DNA of 64,000 nucleotides. It comes from Planctomycetaceae bacterium (GTDB lineage: Bacteria; Planctomycetota; Phycisphaerae; UBA1845; UTPLA1). The notes beneath the pieces are model-generated. The model did not search any database, was not told the origin of the DNA, and worked only from the letters and a program-made list of their open reading frames with translations. Positions 16,859 through 26,784 of the stretch are shown one piece after another (the stretch's first letter is position 1; each line of letters begins with the position of its first letter). The translations under genes and the position numbers were made by a program. The stretch is from contig CP030884.1 of assembly GCA_006969385.1 (NCBI GenBank), forward strand, positions 1,674,001 through 1,738,000. Direction: 5' to 3'.

Positions 16859-18097
16859 CTATTCAGGCATCTTCATCGTGGGCATATATATCTGACGATA
16901 GGGCGCGCCCGGTAGTGGGCCGCCTAAGTTAAAATCTGTAATCAAAATGCATGGCTCCCCGCCCGAATCCAATCCCCAATAGGATTGGTACACACCATCA
17001 CCGCGACCCGACTTAAAGATGGCCATCTCTGGCGACGCACGATCTTTTGTTAACCGAACTAACGAACCCAATCGTTCGTCTCCGAGCTGCCTTTCAAGAT
17101 TTTCCATGTCGGGAAATTCGCTGTTGGCCTTCTTCGACCGATCCCGGATATCCGGGTCGAGGTATGCACACATCCCTGAATCGGTGTACATGGATTGAAT
17201 ATGGTCCACCGGAATCTGAGGGTTGGAATGTGGTTCTAACTCTGCTTCGCGCCAACTTACTGGTGCAGTGGGTTTGAATCGAATGAATGCGAAAGCGACA
17301 TAGATATCACCCGCCGGATCGCGCGTGGGCGTAATAAATACGGGGTACTCACCGGGCGGAATTTCTCCAATGAATCGACGTGCGGCTTCGATGCCGAAGG
17401 CTGGGTCGCCCCCCACAATCCTACCGCTCGGCAACGGTAGCGATCCCAACTCCTGAGGTTCGAGTGTGACAAACTCCTCGGTTTCGTAGCCGACGGTTCC
17501 GTCGCGATAGACGATTGATTTTGTCGAGATCGTCACGTCTCCATGCAGAGCAGGGATTAGGTGTTTGTCTAAGGTAAAGTCAGGGTCGGGCGGAGCTTCG
17601 TAATCGAGTTCGTCCTGCCCTTCGTATTGCCGCCCACCTTCGCCATATTTTTCGTGGTATGCGCGCCTGGCGGCTTCGGCTTTTGCAAGGACGGCGGCGA
17701 GGTCGCATGGGAAGGTTAGCGTCCACGCGAAATAGGCTGCGACGCCGGCGGCGGGAATTAGAAATAGGTCGAGTAGTTCCGGGGTGGGCGTCAACACGCC
17801 GAACCACTTAAGCAACAGCAACACAGGCACCATCGGCGCGAAGTATCGAATGACGATGCGTGCCCATTCGGCAAGCCGCCACGCGCCGACGAGCGTGGCG
17901 GCAATTACTAGGAATCCGACGTACTCCCGAATTATCGTAAATGGTGGAATCGACCCCCCGTTCATTAGGGCAAGGGTCATCGGATACACATCGTGCGCAA
18001 ATTCCCAGACGGGAATAAATGACCAAGCACCGCACATGTAAATGAGGTGGCGGCGATTACGTGAGCCGGGTCGGAACATGAATCTGAGATGGTCCAT
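16859..18097 (-). CDS. Membrane protein with C-terminal DUF4241 domain
   Basis: A protein of about 412 residues. Residues 1-150 hold about four hydrophobic helices (HLIYMCGAWSFIPVW, YVGFLVIAATLVGAWRLAEW, RYFAPMVPVLLLLKWFGVL, LFLIPAAGVAAYFAWTLTF). The soluble C-terminal half (about 230-410) matches the DUF4241 pattern: LPSGRIVGGDPAFGIEAARRFIGEIPPGEYPVFIT, then DSGMCAYLDPDIRD, then IFKSGRGDGVYQSYWGLDSGGEPCILITDFN. DUF4241 proteins are uncharacterised; some sit near secreted-toxin loci, so an immunity role has been suggested for relatives. No toxin gene is visible here. The upstream frame reaching 18325 crosses rRNA leader DNA and is rejected; ATG 18097 has AAAGGAAAGG upstream. The gene is divergent from the 16S rRNA unit. 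Confidence 0.78.
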   Translation of the reverse strand: MDHLRFMFRPGSRNRRHLIYMCGAWSFIPVWEFAHDVYPMTLALMNGGSIPPFTIIREYVGFLVIAATLVGAWRLAEWARIVIRYFAPMVPVLLLLKWFGVLTPTPELLDLFLIPAAGVAAYFAWTLTFPCDLAAVLAKAEAARRAYHEKYGEGGRQYEGQDELDYEAPPDPDFTLDKHLIPALHGDVTISTKSIVYRDGTVGYETEEFVTLEPQELGSLPLPSGRIVGGDPAFGIEAARRFIGEIPPGEYPVFITPTRDPAGDIYVAFAFIRFKPTAPVSWREAELEPHSNPQIPVDHIQSMYTDSGMCAYLDPDIRDRSKKANSEFPDMENLERQLGDERLGSLVRLTKDRASPEMAIFKSGRGDGVYQSYWGLDSGGEPCILITDFNLGGPLPGAPYRQIYMPTMKMPE

Positions 18098-18231
18098 CTG
18101 AAGTTTGGCCTTTCCTTTGCCGCCGCGCAGGGGAATTTCCTGTTGCGAAAACGCCGCTGTCGTGCCGAGCCTGCCTTTTTTCACCCGCAGGGGGTAGCGT
18201 ACGCTGCGGCACCGCTGTGGATAACCTGTGA

Positions 18232-18256
18232 GCCGAAAAATCTGGATTTTTTCGGC
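18232..18256. terminator. Terminator-like hairpin upstream of the 16S promoter
   Basis: GCCGAAAAA (18232-18240) pairs with the TTTTTCGGC arm ending at 18256 around a TCTGGA loop. The arm contains T-runs on both strands, as in a bidirectional intrinsic terminator. It would shield the 16S promoter from incoming transcription. Confidence 0.45.
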
Positions 18257-18264
18257 CAACCCCG

Positions 18265-18296
18265 TTGACAGGGTTGGCAGGCGTGGTACTTTATAA
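18265..18296 (+). promoter_or_regulatory. Likely 16S rRNA promoter
   Basis: A consensus TTGACA (18265-18270) is followed after 16-19 bases by TACTTTATAA (18287-18296), which offers several -10 registers. It is the only good match upstream of the 16S gene, about 310 bases before its mature end, and follows a terminator-like hairpin. Confidence 0.6.
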
Positions 18297-18605
18297 GGCT
18301 CGCCCAAACGGGACGGGTAACTCAAAAGGTTGCCGCGACGGACCGCTAGGCGGTGCTCTTTGACAAGTCAACAGAGATCGAAACGGGAATGTGACGTCCG
18401 TGGGATTCGCCTGCAAGCGACCCGTGGATGTAAAAAAGTTGCCCCTACAACAGCGGGGGCGACGGTGTTTTCCGGCTGTCGAATTCGGCTCTTCGGAGTC
18501 GCGTTTTGATGGTCTTTTTTCAAACATTCCTGTTTGCAGACATGAAAGTTTGAGCCTTCGAAGAACTCTCCGACGCCTTCGGGTGTTGGGGTTCAACGAT
18601 AAATT
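18297..18605 (+). other. 16S rRNA leader with processing stalk
   Basis: About 300 transcribed leader bases. AACAGAGATCG at 18370-18380 is an exact complement of CGATCTCTGTT at 20290-20300 past the 3' end of the 16S gene, and the match extends on both sides (GTCAA / TTGAC and ACGG / CCGT) with small mismatches. The two would form the long stem cut by RNase III. CTCTTTGACAAGTCAAC just before it may also serve as an antitermination box. The rest contains local hairpins but no gene. Confidence 0.65.
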
Positions 18606-20310
<1,705 letters not shown>

Positions 20311-20352
20311 AACGCCCGGCAGGCTTGCAAGAGCTTGTCGGGCGTTTTTTTT
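20311..20352 (+). terminator. Intrinsic terminator of the 16S unit
   Basis: AACGCCCG (20311-20318) pairs exactly with CGGGCGTT (20339-20346), with an imperfect inner AGGCTT/AGCTTG stem, and the hairpin is followed by an unbroken run of eight T. It is the strongest terminator in the window and ends the rRNA transcript after 16S. Confidence 0.9.
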
Positions 20353-20623
20353 GTAGGCGCGACGATGGGGGCAGCGAGAATTGCGGCATTCGGGATCCAA
20401 TGCGGGGATTGCCGACGTCGATCTGGTTTGAGTATCAAGGGGGATCAATGCAAAAGGCGCACTCGCTTTCGCTTGATCATGTCGATCCTATGGATCGACA
20501 TGGCACCCGCGCTACATTCCGAATCCATTCGGTGAGGGTTTCTACATTCCGTCAATGATTTGTGATATCGACGCTGGTTTATGGATTAGTGTTTAGACGT
20601 GTTGTGACAGGAAGAGATGAGCA
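20353..20623. other. Intergenic region with an 11-bp perfect inverted repeat
   Basis: No gene is recognisable. CATGTCGATCC (20478-20488) and GGATCGACATG (20492-20502) form a perfect hairpin with a three-base loop and no T-run. It may be a protein-binding palindrome or another small repeat. Confidence 0.5.
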
Positions 20624-21124
20624 ATGAAGTTGCCGACAAATAGCAGTAATGCCAAGCAAGGACTGGTAATCACTCTTTTGTTATTTGTTAACCCACATTG
20701 GGGGTGTATTGTTGATGAAATCAAGCCCAACGTAACCGATTCTCGGATAATCGGAATTAAGAGTGGAGCAATTTTTCTTGATCCGATTTCCTCAGAGCAG
20801 TTAAGTGCTTTGCTGTCAAGTGCTGAAAGAGAATCATTACGCAGGAATATAGGAGGGTCTGACAATGCACCTGAAGTTTACCTCTATGACAACAGTTTGT
20901 TGTCGAAGATAGTCGAAGTTGTTTGTGGTGCTCATCCTGACTTAGTTATAGTCTCAATCGACAATGTCGAGACAGACAGAGCTTTGGCAAAGAGAATTAG
21001 TACATCTTTTCGTTCGCGTGGAGTTACAACGTTACTTGCTATGTTTGAGGAGTCCACCGCTCGTGTCTATTCTGTTGCTCCAGAAGTTGCTTGTGCTCAC
21101 GATTTGAGGAGTTCATTAGAGTAG
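20624..21124 (+). CDS. Hypothetical protein of AT-richer composition
   Basis: A 166-residue product that I do not recognise. It opens with a basic segment and a hydrophobic stretch (QGLVITLLLFVNPHWGC) that could be a signal peptide; Cys28 lies where a lipoprotein Cys would, but HWGC is not a normal lipobox. The remainder has an alternating alpha/beta pattern (GIKSGAIFLDPISSEQLSALL, HPDLVIVSIDN, GVTTLLAMFEE). Codon use differs from the neighbours: TTA, ATA, AGA and AAT are common, and the local GC content is visibly lower. That suggests a foreign origin or a relaxed gene. It lies alone between the rRNA terminator and the mgtE leader. Confidence 0.65.
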   Translation: MKLPTNSSNAKQGLVITLLLFVNPHWGCIVDEIKPNVTDSRIIGIKSGAIFLDPISSEQLSALLSSAERESLRRNIGGSDNAPEVYLYDNSLLSKIVEVVCGAHPDLVIVSIDNVETDRALAKRISTSFRSRGVTTLLAMFEESTARVYSVAPEVACAHDLRSSLE

Positions 21125-21185
21125 CAAAGTAATTTATGAGAATTCGATCCAACTCGCACGCAAGGCAATTCATCTAGGCGTGTTG

Positions 21186-21211
21186 CATGCTTGCCCTTTA
21201 AGGCAAGCATG
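21186..21211. repeat. Perfect 10-bp inverted repeat
   Basis: CATGCTTGCC and GGCAAGCATG flank a CTTTAA loop, making a strong hairpin about 60 bases after the stop of the preceding gene. No T-run follows on the plus strand, so it is only a possible transcript end. Confidence 0.55.
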
Positions 21212-21295
21212 TCGTACGCGAATAACAACCTATTTCTAATAGTAAAGAACCTTATCCAATTTACCGCCCCTGCATGATCCCTTTGAAGGAGGAGC

Positions 21296-21358
21296 ATGGC
21301 ACGCCTGTTCCCTTTATTTCTTTCCGGCGACGACGACCCACCCTACGATTATCTCTAA
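21296..21358 (+). CDS. Candidate leader peptide ahead of mgtE, 20 residues
   Basis: An ATG at 21296 is placed five bases after an AAGGAGGAG sequence, the best ribosome site in the area, and opens a 20-codon frame that ends in TAA: MARLFPLFLSGDDDPPYDYL. Three Asp followed by two Pro is the kind of acidic/proline nascent chain known to destabilise ribosomes when magnesium is low, the mechanism used by the MgtL leader of enteric mgtA. It lies 184 bases before the Mg transporter gene. That role is inference; the frame and ribosome site are what the sequence shows. A longer overlapping frame (from 21274) lacks a ribosome site. Confidence 0.5.
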   Translation: MARLFPLFLSGDDDPPYDYL

Positions 21359-21542
21359 TACCCGTTGGGCCGCCTCGATTCGATCAATCGACTCGACCGC
21401 TCGCTTCAACATCGAACGGTGTCTCAGGCCGATCTATTATTGATATGGCGGCGACCATCGGAAACACAACGCCGACCTACATTGCCGGCGCGCGCTGCGG
21501 CCAACAGTCGCGGTTCATCCTCTCAAGGTAAGGACAATTGAT

Positions 21543-22907
21543 ATGCACGAACCCATACCCGATCAGCCGGAACTCGAAGTGGATCGCCTGTTGGCGGAAG
21601 GGGATGCGGCGGCGCTGGGCGCGTTTTTTGCGGCGTTGCCGCCGGGCGAGGTGCAGCGGGCGCTCGACTCTCTACCGGCCGACGATCGGGTGCGGGCCAT
21701 CGCCCTGCTCGACCCGGTGCAGGCCGCGGGTTTGGTCGATCGACTGCCCGATGTGCATGCGGTGGATCTGGTGGAGCGGCTCGATCCCGGTACGGCGGCG
21801 ACCATCGTGCAGGAACTGCCGAGCGATGAGCAAGCCGACCTACTGAACGAGTTGGACGACGAAGACGCCGAAGCCATTCTGGCGGTGATGCCGCCGGAAT
21901 TGGCGCAAGAGACGCGGGCGTTGGCACAGTATCCGGCGGACGTCGCCGGCGGCCTCATGATCACGGAGTATCTGGCGTTTTCGGATCGCGACCGGGTGCA
22001 GGATGTTATCGACGACATGCGGTCCAACGCCGAGCGCTATCGAAACTACGACGTGCAATACGCGTATGTGATCGACAGTAACGATATGCTGATCGGTGTT
22101 CTCCGCTTGCGCGATCTGTTGTTGGCGCGCAAGGCCGATGTGGTGCGCGACATCATGATTCAAACGCCGCTAAGCGTTAGCGATTCGGACACGCTCGATC
22201 AGGTCCACGATGTATTCGAGGGCGTTTCGTACTTCGGAATCCCCGTGATCGATGAAGAGCGGCGACTGGTCGGCGTCGTGCGCCGCTCGGCCGTCGAACG
22301 CGCGATGGGCGATCGAACGGAAGGCATGTATCTGAAATCGCAGGGTATCGTCGGCGGCGAAGAGTTGCGCTCGATGCAGCTTCTCACGCGCTCGCGCCGC
22401 CGCTTGGCCTGGCTTAGCATCAACGTGATCTTGAATCTGGTCGCGGCAAGCATCATCGCCCTCTATCAGGATACGCTGGCCGCCGTGCTGGCGCTGGCCG
22501 TCTTCCTGCCGATCATCTCGGATATGAGCGGCTGCTCCGGCAATCAGGCCGTGGCCGTGAGCATGCGCGAACTAACCCTCGGGTTGATTCGACCATCGGA
22601 GCTGTATCGCGTCTGGATTAAAGAAATCTCGGTCGGTCTGCTCAACGGTTTGGCGCTGGGCTTGTTGTTGGCCTCCGTCGCGTGGTTGTGGAAGGGCAAT
22701 CCTTTCCTGGGTTTGGTGGTCGGTGCCGCGATGGCCATCAATACCATGATCGCCGTATCGATCGGCGGCGCGATTCCTTTGATCCTGCGACGCCTGAAGC
22801 TCGACCCCGCTCTTGCCTCGGGCCCGATTCTGACGACGGTGACGGATATGTGCGGGTTCTTTCTTCTGCTGAGCATTGCTTCGGCGTTGTTGCCGTTGAT
22901 AACGTGA
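21543..22907 (+). CDS. mgtE: Magnesium transporter MgtE
   Basis: MgtE is a homodimeric inner-membrane Mg2+ channel gated by Mg2+ bound at its cytosolic domains. The 454-residue protein has the usual length and order: an N-terminal helical MgtE_N domain (about 5-130, DALPADDRVRAIALLDPVQAAGLVDRLP-like repeats), paired CBS domains (about 135-260, VMPPELAQETRALAQYPADVAGGLM then TLDQVHDVFEGVSYFGIPVIDEERRLVGVV), a connecting helix, and five membrane helices (about 285-454) with the family signature ISDMSGCSGNQAVAVSMRELTLG and the pore Asp in TTVTDMCGFF. AGGA lies upstream of the ATG. I searched its leader for an M-box riboswitch and saw none. Confidence 0.95.
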   Translation: MHEPIPDQPELEVDRLLAEGDAAALGAFFAALPPGEVQRALDSLPADDRVRAIALLDPVQAAGLVDRLPDVHAVDLVERLDPGTAATIVQELPSDEQADLLNELDDEDAEAILAVMPPELAQETRALAQYPADVAGGLMITEYLAFSDRDRVQDVIDDMRSNAERYRNYDVQYAYVIDSNDMLIGVLRLRDLLLARKADVVRDIMIQTPLSVSDSDTLDQVHDVFEGVSYFGIPVIDEERRLVGVVRRSAVERAMGDRTEGMYLKSQGIVGGEELRSMQLLTRSRRRLAWLSINVILNLVAASIIALYQDTLAAVLALAVFLPIISDMSGCSGNQAVAVSMRELTLGLIRPSELYRVWIKEISVGLLNGLALGLLLASVAWLWKGNPFLGLVVGAAMAINTMIAVSIGGAIPLILRRLKLDPALASGPILTTVTDMCGFFLLLSIASALLPLIT

Positions 22908-23225
22908 ATCGTCGATAGGTTTGAGGGGTGACTTGCTTGCCCGGCCACGCAGCATGCCGACCTTCGAGTTGGACTGGCGATCGTGTAGGTCCGGCGTGGC
23001 TTACGACGTATAGACGCTCTATCTCACAACGGTTGGGTCGGCATGGCACCGGGCGGGCGCAGGCACCATCACCCAGTTTTCAGTGTCGCCCGCCATTCAA
23101 TGACGATAGGCACCTCCTGAATATTCCTAAAAATATTGCGGTCCGGTTTGCGATTTGGTTCGTGTTAAGAACTGGCCGCCGAGCGGGCGTCCGACGCAGT
23201 AAATATTGCCATCAGGAGGCTCCCA
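22908..23225. other. Intergenic region with long-range inverted repeat
   Basis: No gene is seen. CATGCCGACC (22953-22962) and GGTCGGCATG (23036-23045) are perfect complements about 73 bases apart. Two copies of AAATATTGC near 23140 and 23203 bracket the region before the ribosome site of the beta-helix gene. A structured leader is possible, but I cannot match a known class. Confidence 0.45.
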
Positions 23226-25682
23226 ATGATGATTTCCCGACGCAACGCCGCACTTGTGACCATCCTGATGGTCGGGTTGGCATCTTCAGTCGCCGATGCA
23301 GCCACGATTCGGGTGCCCGCCGACGTCCTGACGATTCAAGGCGCTATCGACAGTGCCGACAGTGGCGACCTCATTCTCGTAAGCGATGGCGTCTATAACG
23401 AGACCATTTGGGTCGACGTTCCCAACTTAACCATTCAATCCGTCAATGGTCGAAACGCAACCTCGATTTCGTCGAACCCTGGTATCAGTCAGCCCATTAT
23501 TTTCGTGGACGCGCCCGGCGTAACCATCGGTGGAATCGGACAAGGATTCACGATTCAACACGAGGGCTTTCAAGCCAAAGATATCGTCGCGCTGAGTCTC
23601 GCCGCTTCTGAAGATGGGGCTGCGTCGGACGATGCCGCCGTCCGATTCGAAGAGAATCGAGTCGTAGGGAATCGAGCTTCTTTTGGATTGCGAACGCTTC
23701 AATCCTTGTCGGGTACGTCGTTGCGCATCACCAACAACCAATTCGAAGGTCAATTCGGAACAGACTACGGATTTAGAACGGTCATCGGTTTGGGAGCATC
23801 GGAGCAGGAAGGCGCCAACCCAATTTCGTTGAACGCTGGAAGTGTGTCGGTATCGAATAACTTAATGCGCGATTTTTCAGTTGGGGCTATTCGCGTTACG
23901 GGCGAGTCGTATGCCAGTGAATTGGCGATCACTCAAAACCAGATCGAAGGGCTTGCAACCGGATCGACGTATGGTCTGAATCTTTCGGCACCGGTGATGG
24001 AGCAGTCCACCGTCACGATCGTTGGCAACGATTTCAATAAGATCGCATTACCAATCGATGCCTATACATTTGATGACGGAGCTTCGTTATCGATAAGCGG
24101 CAACGCGATTTCGGCGTTTGGTGGGCGCTGCATCGCCGTGTATACCATCGGCAACGGCAGCGACGCATCCATTACCGGAAACACGATTACGTCGGAATCA
24201 GGCGAAGGTGGCGACTCGTGCGTTCGGTTCTACAACGTCGAGTTCGGCTCGACGCTCAATATTACCGGCAATTCAATCGACGTCGCCGGTCGATACGACG
24301 ATGCGATCTATGTGTATACGGTTTGGCAGAACAGCCATGCGACCATCGCGGATAATGAGGTGCGCGGCTATCGCTTATCTGGCCTCGAAGTCAATGACTA
24401 CGTTGAACAGAGTTCGACAGTTTCGGTATCGAACAACGCGTTCGCGGGCGATGAGCAGTCCGGGTCTGTCGCGGGTATCAATTTTCCATATACGATCGTT
24501 GATAACTCGGTCGTTACCGTTTCGGGTAATTCCGTTCGTGGTTTCACGTTGTATGGAATCAACTTCGACGACATCTCAGACGGCGGGAGCGTGCAGTGCA
24601 CCAATAATACCGTGCTAGGTACCCCGGCGGGTAGCGAGTTCGGCATCGTCTTCAACAACGTTCGCGGCAGCGAACAGACCAGCAGTGTCACGGGAAACAC
24701 GATCGGCAATATCAAGAGTGGCGATCCAGCGACCGCCGGCATCTACGTACGGAGCACGCACGATTCTCCGGCAATCGATGTCATTGGCAACACCGTCGGC
24801 GCCCATGTAGACGGCGCGCCGAACGGTATTCTCTTCGCTATCGGAAGTTCAGGAGGCGAATTACTGGTGGACGGTAACGAGGTTTCCGGTTTTTCGAATG
24901 CCGCCCTGAGCTTCGATTCGGCAACACTGGAGACGACGGCGGCACTGATCCGCGGGAACTTGTTTGTCGGCGGTGAATATGGTGTTGAAGTAACCAGTAG
25001 CCTGAGCGACGCCACGGTTATGGAGATGAGCAGCAATCAGTTTCTCGAATTTACGGTGGCGGCAATTCGCACAACCGAATCCATCAGCGACACGAGCCTG
25101 AAAATCTCGCGTAATGAGTTTAGCGGAGATGGTGTTGGCGTATTGATGGAGGGTGAGATTACAGATTCGAGTGATGTCGAGATCACGAGCAATTGTTTTG
25201 GCTTGGTCTTCAAGGGTGTTTCAGTAACGCTCATCAGTGAGATCGCCGAGGTCGTGCTGCGCAACAACGACTTTTCAGGGGTGTTCGGCGTCGCCATCGA
25301 AAACAAAAACAGCGATGCGGCAAACGAAGTGGACGCCGACGGGAATTTCTTGGCCGGTAAAACGATCACGGGTGAAGTTCGTTTCGATAACGAACTCTTA
25401 ACTGCTCCTGATGACGATGGGGACGGCGTGTCGAACTGTGGCGATGTCTGTCCGAATACGCCGGTGGCCGAACCAGTTAATGACGCCGGATGTGCCATTC
25501 TTGTAGACGACGAGCCGTCACCAAACGCACCGCCGTCGGGTGACCGTCCGGGCAACAATCCGCCGCCTTCCGGTGATGCCTGCGGCATCGGCGTGCCGAC
25601 GGTCGCCGCATCGTTGGCACCGATCGCCATTTTCGGTTTTGGGGGCAATCGACGACGCAGAGCGATTCGACGCGACTCGTAA
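23226..25682 (+). CDS. Secreted right-handed beta-helix repeat protein with C-terminal anchor-like tail
   Basis: An 818-residue exported protein. A strong AGGAGG (23214-23219) precedes the ATG. A signal peptide (AALVTILMVGLASSVADA) is followed by IRVPADVLTIQGAIDSADSGDLILVSDGVYNE, the usual opening of pectate-lyase-like beta helices. Then come many coils of the form VSxNxxxGxxxxGI (about residues 110-700), as in NosD/PbH1 proteins. Near the C terminus a DDDGDGVSNCGDVCPNTPV segment resembles a thrombospondin type-3 calcium-binding motif. The end, ACGIGVPTVAASLAPIAIFGFGGNRRRRAIRRDS, is Cys-Gly, a short hydrophobic helix and an Arg cluster, like a protein-sorting tail. The same arrangement ends the giant protein at 26785. 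No catalytic site can be named; a surface adhesin or polysaccharide-binding role is likely. Confidence 0.88.
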   Translation: MMISRRNAALVTILMVGLASSVADAATIRVPADVLTIQGAIDSADSGDLILVSDGVYNETIWVDVPNLTIQSVNGRNATSISSNPGISQPIIFVDAPGVTIGGIGQGFTIQHEGFQAKDIVALSLAASEDGAASDDAAVRFEENRVVGNRASFGLRTLQSLSGTSLRITNNQFEGQFGTDYGFRTVIGLGASEQEGANPISLNAGSVSVSNNLMRDFSVGAIRVTGESYASELAITQNQIEGLATGSTYGLNLSAPVMEQSTVTIVGNDFNKIALPIDAYTFDDGASLSISGNAISAFGGRCIAVYTIGNGSDASITGNTITSESGEGGDSCVRFYNVEFGSTLNITGNSIDVAGRYDDAIYVYTVWQNSHATIADNEVRGYRLSGLEVNDYVEQSSTVSVSNNAFAGDEQSGSVAGINFPYTIVDNSVVTVSGNSVRGFTLYGINFDDISDGGSVQCTNNTVLGTPAGSEFGIVFNNVRGSEQTSSVTGNTIGNIKSGDPATAGIYVRSTHDSPAIDVIGNTVGAHVDGAPNGILFAIGSSGGELLVDGNEVSGFSNAALSFDSATLETTAALIRGNLFVGGEYGVEVTSSLSDATVMEMSSNQFLEFTVAAIRTTESISDTSLKISRNEFSGDGVGVLMEGEITDSSDVEITSNCFGLVFKGVSVTLISEIAEVVLRNNDFSGVFGVAIENKNSDAANEVDADGNFLAGKTITGEVRFDNELLTAPDDDGDGVSNCGDVCPNTPVAEPVNDAGCAILVDDEPSPNAPPSGDRPGNNPPPSGDACGIGVPTVAASLAPIAIFGFGGNRRRRAIRRDS

Positions 25683-25833
25683 TTGTGCTCGGATCGACCT
25701 ACGAGATGTAGCTATCGGGGGCGTTACCGCAGGAGCCTGCGCACGCCCCCGTACTTATTTTCTACGGTCAACTTTGAATCGTTACATCGCGGCTCGGAGA
25801 TATTTTCTCCCGTCGCGATAGAATATCGATGTT

Positions 25834-26598
25834 ATGAGTGCACAAGAAATTATCACGGCCGCGCGGCGGTGCGAGCAGGTTTGGTGGGAGCATATTTGTA
25901 AGACCGAGCCGTTGGAGTATGGCGTAGCGTTTACGGCGGCCGAGTTGCCGCAGTTTGCGGAAGCTCAGCAGTTGCGCGATGTGTGGTTGCACGACGTCGA
26001 CGGCGCGACGGCGTTTGAACGGGCGGAGCAGTATTTCGGCAAGCGCGATTTGGCCTGTCATCTTTGGTCGCCGGCGTCAGGGCAGGAGATTGAGCCCGTC
26101 GCGCGTGTAATGGATGAAAAGGGCTGGCAGAGAGCGTCGCTGGTGGCGCTGGGCATGGCCGATACGTCGGCGGTGCCCGATCCGGAAGATATCGACGGCA
26201 TTCGCGTGTTACCGGCGCGGGCAATGCGGCGGGCTTATCGACAGTTGCTCGATGATGTGGGTAACAACGACGGCAGTGCCGATGCCGCGTTCGAGCGGCT
26301 CGATGATGCCAATTGTGATGTGTTGCTGGCGGTGCGCGACAAAGTCGCCGTGGGGCGGATTACGTATCACGAAGTCGGAGATTTCGCCCGCTTGCGCGAT
26401 TTTTTTGTGGCGCCGGGCGAAGATTTTGACGCGTTGGGTAAGCATCTTATCGCGCATGCTTTGCTGATCGCCCGGCGATTGTTGCCGCGCGTGTTGGTGA
26501 CGTGCGTGGCGGAAGAAGACGCGCGGCAACGTGCGCTGTTCGAAAGTTGCGGGTTTGCAGCGGCCGGAGAGTTAGTACGGTTTCGCCGACCGGCATGA
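25834..26598 (+). CDS. GNAT-family acetyltransferase-like protein
   Basis: A 254-residue protein. The C-terminal half (about 125-250) carries the GNAT fold pattern: IRVLPARAMRRAYRQLLDDV, the strand pair CDVLLAVRDKVAVGRITYHEVGDFARLRDFFVAP, and then LGKHLIAHALLIARRLLPRVLVTCVAEEDARQRALFESCGFAAAGELVRF. The AcCoA-binding loop is unusual: APGEDFDALGKHLIAHAL where Q/RxxGxG/A is normal. The N-terminal half has its own helical pattern and may be a second, degenerate GNAT copy. The acceptor is unknown. No Shine-Dalgarno precedes ATG 25834; TAGAAT ends nine bases upstream, so a leaderless transcript is conceivable. Confidence 0.75.
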   Translation: MSAQEIITAARRCEQVWWEHICKTEPLEYGVAFTAAELPQFAEAQQLRDVWLHDVDGATAFERAEQYFGKRDLACHLWSPASGQEIEPVARVMDEKGWQRASLVALGMADTSAVPDPEDIDGIRVLPARAMRRAYRQLLDDVGNNDGSADAAFERLDDANCDVLLAVRDKVAVGRITYHEVGDFARLRDFFVAPGEDFDALGKHLIAHALLIARRLLPRVLVTCVAEEDARQRALFESCGFAAAGELVRFRRPA

Positions 26599-26784
26599 GC
26601 TGCGCCGTGGCGGCGCGTATTGCGCGTGCTTTTCCTTTTTAAAAAATACAGATGTCGATTTGATATGTGCGGCTGTCGATCGGCAGTTTATGACGCGGGT
26701 GTTTGCTTCGCGCTGATTCTTAAGTAGCTCGGCGGCGCTCATTCGGGTCTAACCGTCGGTTTATGGAATGCCGATTTTCAATGT

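Noticed and set aside
21359..21542. M-box (Mg2+) riboswitch before mgtE
   Set aside because: Conserved M-box segments are not present by eye; a leader peptide fits better. An Rfam scan would settle this.
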